Position numbers and translations under genes: made by a program. DNA of 22,800 nucleotides from positions 1-22,800 of the forward strand of contig JBNGIQ010009320.1 of assembly GCA_049999765.1 (NCBI GenBank), in the 5' to 3' direction. The notes below the pieces were generated by a model. That model ran no database searches. It was not told where the DNA came from and saw only the letters and a list, made by a program, of their open reading frames with translations. The DNA is from Phaeoceros laevis. Its lineage: Eukaryota; Anthocerotophyta; Anthocerotopsida; Notothyladales. This document shows, piece after piece, positions 17,014 through 22,800 of this stretch (positions within the stretch are counted from its first letter, which is position 1; every line of letters begins with the position of its first letter).

Positions 17014-17032
17014 TTGTGCATTTGCTGTGCAG

Positions 17033-17600
17033 AAAGCAAAAGATGTGAGCAAGAGCGAGGCTTTACCAAAGAGGTTCAACGATTTCATAGTTCGGGCAAA
17101 GAATTGGAGGAGCAGGCAAGAGGACCAGCGCCAACTGCTTGGCAAGGACAACAACGATGTGGTGGAGTATTTTGCTAATGGTACGTTTGAACCTGGTGTC
17201 AAATGCAAGTTCATTGTGTTTAACCAGGATATAGGGGAGATGAGTCGATACTTGAAACCACGTCGCTATAGTCTATTTTATATGGACCTCCCAAGGGGAC
17301 TGGCGCTGGATCCGTTGTCTGACAGTCATGATGATCGCTTTAGTGAAATGCAACTGGACCACGTCATGGCATCATTTTCAGGTATCAGCACTGCAACAGA
17401 CTAGCGGGTCATCAGCTTTCACGCCACTGATGATGTTGGCATGGTTTGGAAAATTTTGGCAGAGTATTGCAATGGAGGCGTGCATACATGTGTTTGGGAC
17501 AAGTCCAACCTGAACATGTGTGAGGCAGGGAGAATGTATGAGAGCTGTGAGATATTTTCAGTTGGCTGCAGAGTGGGGTCGAGTGTGCCTGAATTTTTTT
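17033..17600 (+). pseudogene. DNA methyltransferase N-terminal half (motifs IV-VII region), one stop
   Basis: The exon begins KAKDVSKSEALPKRFNDF and contains YSLFYMDLPRGLALDP: the DLPR (17285-17296) sits where beta-type N4C/N6A methyltransferases have the catalytic (D/N/S)PP(Y/W/F). After TAG at 17402-17404 the same frame goes on with VISFHATDDVGMVWKI, HTCVWDKSN (WDKSN at 17495-17509) and MYESCEIFSVG, matching the shwtDLG--L, WDK-N and HEyILV segments of these enzymes. The motif order (IV before I) fits the beta class. Arg instead of an aromatic residue in motif IV (TGG to AGG would do it) should abolish base flipping or catalysis. Similarity ends near 17600 at a (GTA)6 run. Confidence 0.7.
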
Positions 17601-17832
17601 GTTGCAATGTAGTAGTAGTAGTAGTAATGGGTGAATCACACCTTAGAGACTCCACGGGGGGAATTAGGTGCACTGCCTTTTGTGGGGGACTGTCAATGAG
17701 GGGGCTCATTGACAGTAGGCAGACCTAAGCAAATGAGAATTTTCCAAATTTTCTAAATTTTCCAAATTTTCTAAATTTTCCAAATTTTTCCCAAATTTAC
17801 CAAATTTTCCCAAATTTTCCAAATTTTCCCCA
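17601..17832 (+). other. Interruption in the methyltransferase: hairpin plus AAATTTTCC minisatellite
   Basis: It begins with a (GTA)6 run at 17609-17626 and a low-complexity frame. A perfect 12-bp hairpin (ACTGTCAATGAG / CTCATTGACAGT, 17689-17716, loop GGGG) follows, then tandem AAATTTTCC/AAATTTTCT units from about 17737 to 17832. The frame that enters the next methyltransferase segment is open through the whole minisatellite (FSK repeats). This may be a second intron, an insertion or a repeat expansion; AG at 17715-17722 or later could serve as acceptor. Confidence 0.65.
17737..17832. repeat. AAATTTTCC-type minisatellite
   Basis: About ten imperfect 9-10-base units. It gives the opposite strand an artefactual frame of repeating Asn-Leu-Glu. 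Confidence 0.93.
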
Positions 17833-18303
17833 AATGATGAGGCCAAAGGCATGCCTGCAATGTCTAACATGTTCAGTGAGCCTGCTGTCCTACACAAGTT
17901 ATGCTACGACACCCTCGATCAGATGGTTGTCAACCCCTACCAAAAGCCCTTGCGCTTGATGACAAAGCTTGTGAAACTTTTTTCAGATGCAGGTGATTGG
18001 GTCCTCGATGGATGCTTGGGATCGAGCACCACCTTGGTATCGGCATTGAAGGTTGGGAGGCATTGTGTGTCAATCGAGTTGAACTCCAGGTATGCTCAAT
18101 TCATACCCACCAGAGTAGCTAGCTTGGATACCCTGCCTGATGCCGAGCAGGAGGTTGGGGGAGGTGCTGCGTATGCTGGCCAGGGCATGAGGTTTTTTCG
18201 CAAGGAACCAGTGGCTGCCAAGATGGGTGCAGGCACATTTGTTGCTGTGAAACCATGCGTTCCTTCTGTGGCGCGGTCTCCAAATCTAAGGAAGATGGCA
18301 TGA
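17833..18303 (+). pseudogene. DNA methyltransferase C-terminal half (motifs X, I-III)
   Basis: The frame reads FSEPAVLHKLCYDTLDQMV, VNPYQKPLRLMTKLVKLFS (QKP at 17941-17949), DWVLDGCLGSSTTLVSALK (VLDGCLGSSTT at 18001-18033) and GRHCVSIELNSRYAQF. In N4-cytosine and N6-adenine methyltransferases of the beta class this is HP-QKP-L---LI, VLDPF-GSGTT--AA and GR--IGIE-----Y. The SAM-loop Asp and Gly and the acidic Glu of motif II/III are kept; the Pro-Phe of DPF is Gly-Cys. The tail to 18303 is not conserved. A coding-like frame continues in another phase to a TAG at 18441-18443 (MTTVDVGSVDLSEGP), so the original C-terminus may have been longer and lost by a frameshift near 18255-18290. Confidence 0.8.
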
Positions 18304-18443
18304 CAACTGTTGATGTAGGAAGTGTTGACCTGTCTGAAGGCCCATGTCCGCCCGGGCTGCAAAACACCGCCGCGACAAATGCAACAGGGGCGGAGGTGGG
18401 GGGTACTGCGGAACTAGATGATAGCTTGTGTGCAAAGGCGTAG
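18304..18443 (+). pseudogene. Possible frameshifted C-terminal tail of the methyltransferase gene
   Basis: The frame ending at 18443 overlaps the previous one and has an even, acidic composition (AVSKSKEDGMTTVDV, ELDDSLCAKA). It is compatible with the lost C-terminus but has no motif. Confidence 0.35.
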
Positions 18444-20360
18444 ATTGTAGAAAACGCTTTATTTGTGCTATGCATCCCGGATGTCCGAGGTAGCTCTGTG
18501 TAGTGTGGACATTTTGTTTGGTTTTTGCGATCACGAGACCGGGCTTCAAACCTTTGTATACATTAAAAACGCACATCGCTAACTTTTGCCACATATCGTG
18601 GGGTTTTTTCAAAACTGCTAATTGACAAAAAACGCGGTTTTTTGTATCCAGCACAAAACTTGGGTTTTTTCTGGAGTGTGAAAGGGGCCATTTTAGGAAC
18701 CAGGAGCGGTTCCTATTTCATGGAGACCTTGTTACAAGTTCACAGAAATAGTGACCTAACAGTTGCCTTTTCAGGACCTATCGCATTTCTCATGTACAAG
18801 GGCAAAAACCGTTCTCGGGTTGCATTGTTTGGCTAGGGCTGACGGCAGTGAAGGTATTCTTCAAGGCCTGGAACAGCCCTAAGGCACGACAATGGAACAA
18901 TCCTAGTGGGCAGTCACTCAACCACAACAATGTTTACTCAAAATGTCATGTTTTACTCTTCACATAGCTTGCACAAAAAGCTGTATGCAAATCGTCTACA
19001 GCAAGGGATTTTTGAAACCAGAAAAATGCTGAATCATCATGAAGTCATCAAACAGGGAAGAGCAATCTTTACACAATCAGCGTCCTACCTGTTCACGTTA
19101 TTGCCACAAGTTGCATTGAGGTAGCCTTGCTGCAAACACAAATTATAGCAGAATTTCTAACATTTCTAACATCATGTGTTTGGAGGAGGGTTCACAACGC
19201 CATGTCCAAATCACAACAAAGGAGCAGCTTGCAGATGGGTAGTGAAACCATCCCTCAACTCGCCGTTGTTAGTGCCTGCCGAGCATCCTTGGCCTGAATT
19301 TCTAGTCCCCTGGGTCAGGTAGATTCAGGTGCAAAGCTATTCCTTTCTCAACATTGTGGAGGATAGTGATGATCACTGTGCTTTTTCCCGATTCTTGTAC
19401 TGTAACACCATTTGTGAAAGAGAGGTTGGTGAAAGCTCAGCCTCACTACACATGTTGGTGATTACATTCTCATGAAGCAAAACCAAGCTTGCAATAAGTA
19501 GGACATCAAAATAGCAAGCAGAAAATTAAAACAAGTTTACAGTAAGCAGGAAATCAAAACAAGTGTGCAGCCAGTCTGGAAATGACAGCACCATTGTACC
19601 TGTTGAGACATGTTTCCAGAAATGCCACACAAGGGACTGTGCTGCGGACACAAGTCTTGTAGCAGGTCAATCAGGCAAGAGGGCAGGGCTGTGGACTCAG
19701 GTCCAGCAGCAGGTCCGATAGATAAAGGACTAAGAGGGCAGAGTGGAGGACCCAGGTCCAGCAGCAGGGGGCTGAGCAAGGACCAAGGGGTCAGACTGAA
19801 GTGGTAGGCAGAACGGTTTTCAACAGGGCAGGAGGGCAAATCAACTGTGTGCTGAATGCTAAGCATTGTTGAGGAAGGGGGCTTAAATAGCCTCAGATTA
19901 GGTTTGAGAGGTAAGCTGCAAATTTGGCGGCAAGATTGTGACAGAAGGTTCCACAGAGAGAAGCAATCATGGACAGCTGTTAGGAAAGATACGAAATCAC
20001 AAAGCCTTGGTTTTTTTTTAACACCTGCTGCTCGTTTTTGCAGTCACAGGTGGCAATTCCCATCAGCTGCCTGGCTACTGTAGACTTTTTGCAATTTCAG
20101 CATTGGCCAGGGGTGACTGCCGTCAACCTTTGGCTACGCCTTCTCCAATCGTTGGAGGCCTGCCATAATGACCGATCCATTAGGATCTTTGCTAGCACGC
20201 AGACCCCTTTTTTTTGCTGCCCGCCAAGCCATTACATTGCAAGCTGCCAAGCCCATGCGATTTCTGTGAAAACTGGCATGTCTAGCTTTCTATAAAAAAC
20301 ATATATCAGAACTATGATGTTGTTTACACACATATATACCTCGTAAAATGTATGTATGTA
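18444..20360. other. No recognisable gene
   Basis: 18500-18680 has several T-rich runs and a CAAAAAACGCGGTTTTTTG inverted repeat. 19660-19800 has a partial duplication around a GG-CCAGGTCCAGCAGCAG unit. On the minus strand CTATTTAAGC at 19881-19890 is TATA-like, followed by a CT-rich leader and an ATG near 19612 with a possible splice donor (CAACAG|GTACAA). No protein family is seen. Confidence 0.5.
19881..19890 (-). promoter_or_regulatory. TATA-like box, minus strand
   Basis: The minus strand reads CTATTTAAGC ahead of a pyrimidine-rich stretch and a short ATG frame (MSQQ then GT). Weak promoter candidate. Confidence 0.25.
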
Positions 20361-20510
20361 GCTATTTGAGAAGGTTGACACGGTCCCATTAGGGTCCCCC
20401 CCTTGCCCATATGCGGGCACCCGGTGGCTGACGAGTACAGTAAATTTTATTTCGGCAATGTTGTATGCCGCCGGTCACCCATTGTGCACGGGTCCCAAGT
20501 TGAACTAGGA
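20361..20510. repeat. Dispersed repeat, copy 2
   Basis: Same block order and orientation as 10252-10400, with substitutions and small indels. It is preceded on the left by ACACACATATATACC and TGTATGTATGT simple sequence. No RT gene lies next to this copy, so the repeat can exist without it. Confidence 0.75.
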
Positions 20511-21672
20511 TAGCCATCATCTTTCTCTAAAGCAAGAAGATGATTTAGCTATGGTTGGCATGCGATACTTTTACTAAACGGACGTGGACCAATAGGATTT
20601 AGGGAGATTTTGTAGACCAATGGGTGCAGATTTCTTAGCCTAAAGTTAGGTGGTCCACCCTCACACTATATGTACCTCCCTCTCTCTTAATTCATTGTCC
20701 ATTGTTGTGGCTAGCCTTTCCAGGAGTAGGAGCAGCTGGAGCTCTCCATCTCCCTGGTGCTGCTGCACTTGTACCCCGTGCAGTGCGTAGGCTCGTTTGT
20801 CGCACCGTGCGGCAGGGACCCAACGCTTCGTTGCTCGTTTGTCGTATAAAACAGTGTGGGAGTCTGCAGGTCCCCTAGGTCCGAGTTGTCAGGAGCTTCT
20901 GTTCCATCCTCTACAAGGATCTCCGTTGGTGGCGGTACTGCTCTGTAGTAGCGTGCAAGTTGAGCTTCGTTCCTTTGCTGCCAGAAACGTTTGAGCCAGG
21001 TGGTGAGCCGAACACTAGTGACAGCAGCTCAGTAGGCCATTGCCACAACACCTCCGTGGTAATTAAGTAGCTAGGATGGAGGGGCTGAAATGCTTGTTGC
21101 TTTGGTTGGCGTTTATGTTATTGTGGTGAGGATTATTGTTGGTGTCTGCGATCTGGTGAATGTTGGTGTAGGTTTAGGGCTTCATGTGGTTTGGCAGGTG
21201 TGACCCTAGGGGAAGCCTAAGGCCCCCTAAACAGCCTGTGGCTTTTGAAGGCGTGACAGGTGCAGCCGTGGGAGGAGCTCAATACTCCCAGAAGACATTG
21301 GGATTTGTCAGGTGACGCAAGACGAGGGCACATGAGCTTTTGGCACGGGTGGTAGGAGATGTTAGTTTGTGGATACCTGAGGATCACCGACAGGACGGGA
21401 AGCCATCTGTCGTGTAGAAGGGTGTCCATAGTAGGGCTTGTCGGCTACAATTTGCGAGGTGTTGGAGTAGAGTACCCTCAGGGGGGTGGCCGTTGGCGAC
21501 GGTGGAGGTAGTTTTGCACCGTGTCAGGTGGCTAAGCCTGGGTTTTTGGTGGTTTTGGTTGTGCCTGACAAGACGCAAGTCCTGAAAGGCTGAAGTTAGT
21601 TGTATCTAGTGCTCGTTTAGTCTGTTGTTGGTCATATATGAGTCCTCTGTGGGAACGAAACCTCTTATGCTA
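20511..21672. other. Interval without a gene; promoter-like cluster at its start
   Basis: Two CCAAT boxes (20589-20593, 20617-20621), a TATA-like ACTATATGTA (20664-20673) and a CT-rich initiator region follow in promoter-like order on the plus strand. Downstream frames are short and unrecognised. It could be an LTR or a promoter of a decayed gene. Confidence 0.4.
20589..20673 (+). promoter_or_regulatory. CCAAT/TATA promoter-like cluster
   Basis: CCAAT at 20589 and 20617, then ACTATATGTA at 20664 followed by CCTCCCTCTCTCTTAATTCA. Spacing suits a plant core promoter, but no gene follows. Confidence 0.35.
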
Positions 21673-22330
21673 TTATAGATAGGGGGATAAATTGTACCCT
21701 AGGTTGCTGCACGTGCTCCTCCTTAGCTGTTCAACAAGTGGATCTGGATTCGGGACTTGTATTGCAGCTAGTTCACTTGGTTCAAAATGCACTGTTTCTA
21801 ATGATTGCCCATCATCAGGACTTGGCTCAATGTAAGTATCATCCTCTGGGAACAAACTTACTTCATCAGCATCTCCTACATTCTGCTGTGAACTAGACTG
21901 ACTCGTGGTTGGGTTTTGTGCAGGAATAGAGGACTGGACATGCGCTTGAGTGGCCTGCATAGGTTGTGATTGGACAGGTGCTTGCAGTGAATCATTTTGC
22001 TGCCTAGCAGCCTGATATGTGTCCTCGGGGTCCGACTCATAGCCATCATGACTTGCTCTTGCAATCATCTCTTCTGGTGTCATAGAATCTGTAGGGTACG
22101 TTAAAAGCTTTTGCTCATGAAACACCACACTCCTGCAGTGGGTAATGCTACAGGTATTTGGGTCAAATAATTTGTAGCCTTTAATGCCCTCAGTATAACC
22201 CATAAAGACATATTTTTGTGCCTTGTAATCTAACTTCACCCTCTGGTCTTCGGATAAGTGGGCATACGCAGGTGCTCCAAATAGCCAAAAATGGTTGATT
22301 CGAGGCTTCAAGGTAGCCATGGCGCATTTC
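21673..22330 (-). pseudogene. Ty1/copia integrase C-terminus and linker fragment
   Basis: The minus strand reads KPRINHFWLFGAPAYAHLSE, DQRVKLDYKAQKYVFMGY, GIKGYKLFDPNTCSI and HCRSVVFHEQ, then a Gln/Ser-rich and acidic linker ending in LRRSTCSNLGYN and a TAA. It is closely similar to the integrase end of the element at 661-7310 (PAYAHLAKDQRVKLDY and GIKGYKLYDP), so the same or a sister family. No RT follows on the minus strand: the fragment is truncated at both ends and lies just inside the CACTA element end by about 210 bases. Confidence 0.9.
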
Positions 22331-22539
22331 CTCCACCTACCGTTGAGCACCACCAACGGGATGCAACATCAGCGGTTTTGGATGCCAACAGCTAAGAGGC
22401 AGGCCCACACCTTGGAGCTGGAGGGGAGGTTAAAAGCGCCTCCGAGGCAATGGATTTACACAAGCCGCACATTTGTCCCGTGGTGTGGCTTAGCAGCCAA
22501 GCTATGCCTAACGGAGAATATCAGTGCAGGAGAACGACA
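22331..22539. other. Short interval between copia fragment and CACTA end
   Basis: GC-richer than its flanks. No motif on either strand. Confidence 0.4.
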
Positions 22540-22800
22540 CACTACAAGAAAAGTGCTTGTTTTACAGTCCCCCTTAACTACGATAACAACGGCCCTACAA
22601 CGTCCCAGCCGATAGACTCTAAGTTACATCTGGACGATTCATGAGATCCCAATCCATGCATGGACTGTAGATGATTTATTTCTCATAGTTATCCCGTTGT
22701 AATTCGTAGTTACATATTTCTTTAACAATGCAAAACAACGCTCGTAGTTACAACCGTTGTAAACGTTTGCTTTCTGTAACAACCGTTAACAACGCCACCT
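22540..22800 (+). mobile_element. Terminus of a CACTA (EnSpm) DNA transposon, running out of the window
   Basis: CACTACAAGAAAAG at 22540-22553 matches the terminal inverted repeat of plant CACTA elements. Inside it are many short direct and inverted sub-terminal motifs built on CGTTGT and GTAGTTAC (for example near 22577, 22698, 22742 and 22780), the usual transposase-binding region of this superfamily. ACA at 22537-22539 would be one copy of the 3-bp target duplication. The transposase and other end would lie to the right. Confidence 0.82.

Larger units (their letters stand above)
16171..17032 (+). other. Intron (GT-AG, phase 0) of the ParB-methyltransferase gene
   Basis: The donor AAAGTG|GTAAGT at 16171 and acceptor TTTGCTGTGCAG| at 17032 join two open frames in phase 0. 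The 862-base interior has no long coding signal. It consists of degenerate TGCTG/GGGTTCGTTTTTTT repeats (about 16320-16890), a long hairpin (16894-16943) and a 37-bp tandem repeat just before the acceptor. Splicing is predicted, not shown. Confidence 0.75.

Noticed and set aside
17706-17897. Minus-strand frame with repeated Asn-Leu-Glu (coiled-coil-like)
   Set aside because: It is only the complement of the AAATTTTCC minisatellite; no gene context.
14872-18303. Bacterial contamination or an active restriction-modification system
   Set aside because: A spliceosomal-type intron, multiple stops and surrounding plant retrotransposons argue for a decayed nuclear gene; no restriction enzyme is adjacent.
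1-22800. CRISPR array, integron or prokaryotic operon
   Set aside because: No regularly spaced direct repeats, no Shine-Dalgarno-linked gene series, and all recognised families are eukaryotic mobile elements or plant genes.

Overview
The window looks like nuclear DNA of a land plant, more likely a non-seed plant (fern, lycophyte or bryophyte) than a flowering plant. Four things point that way: degenerate Ty1/copia retrotransposons, a CACTA transposon end, a decayed cluster of PLS-type PPR motifs, and a long GT-AG intron. Almost nothing here is an intact gene. Most of it is nested, broken mobile DNA, with one decayed gene of unusual domain make-up at 14.4-18.4 kb. The species assignment is inference.

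Layout. 1-658: minus-strand fragment of a Ty1/copia polyprotein, joined head-to-head at about 660 to a second copia element on the plus strand (661 to about 7310: gag zinc knuckle, protease, integrase, RT, RNase H, spacer, PPT and a putative 3' LTR). That copia is split at 1361-3506 by a young, short, minus-strand LTR retrotransposon. Its 183-bp LTRs are identical by eye, it has a tRNA-Met-type PBS, a PPT and a CATTG target-site duplication, and its interior is GC-rich. 7313-8580 has no recognised gene. 8633-10230: a minus-strand, 5'-truncated Penelope-like reverse transcriptase lying between two TG/CA microsatellites, followed by a repeat (10252-10400) that occurs again at 20361-20510. 10876-11066: a 72-bp minisatellite. 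11355-13990: at least five decayed minus-strand PPR fragments, the last fused to a scrap of protein kinase (to about 14110).

14411-18443 is the most interesting locus: a plus-strand, intron-containing, decayed gene. It encodes an acidic and Gly/Ser-rich N-terminus, a ParB-like domain (GGNHS motif) and a beta-type N4-cytosine/N6-adenine DNA methyltransferase (motif IV position, a WDKSN segment, QKP, and a VLDGCLGSSTT SAM-binding loop). At least three in-frame stops, one or more frameshifts, an altered catalytic motif IV and an AT-rich minisatellite interrupt it. ParB plus methyltransferase is a bacterial or phage-like architecture. Here it sits in a eukaryotic gene structure, which suggests old horizontal acquisition or carriage by a mobile element.

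18444-21660 holds no recognisable gene apart from the second repeat copy and promoter-like sites. 21673-22330 is another minus-strand copia fragment, related to the 661-7310 element. 22540 to the window end is the terminus of a CACTA/EnSpm transposon running out of the window.

The parts do not form an operon or pathway. The common theme is successive insertion and decay. Several nonsense codons read as CAG to TAG or CGA to TGA, as expected from deamination of methylated CHG and CG cytosines in plant heterochromatin.
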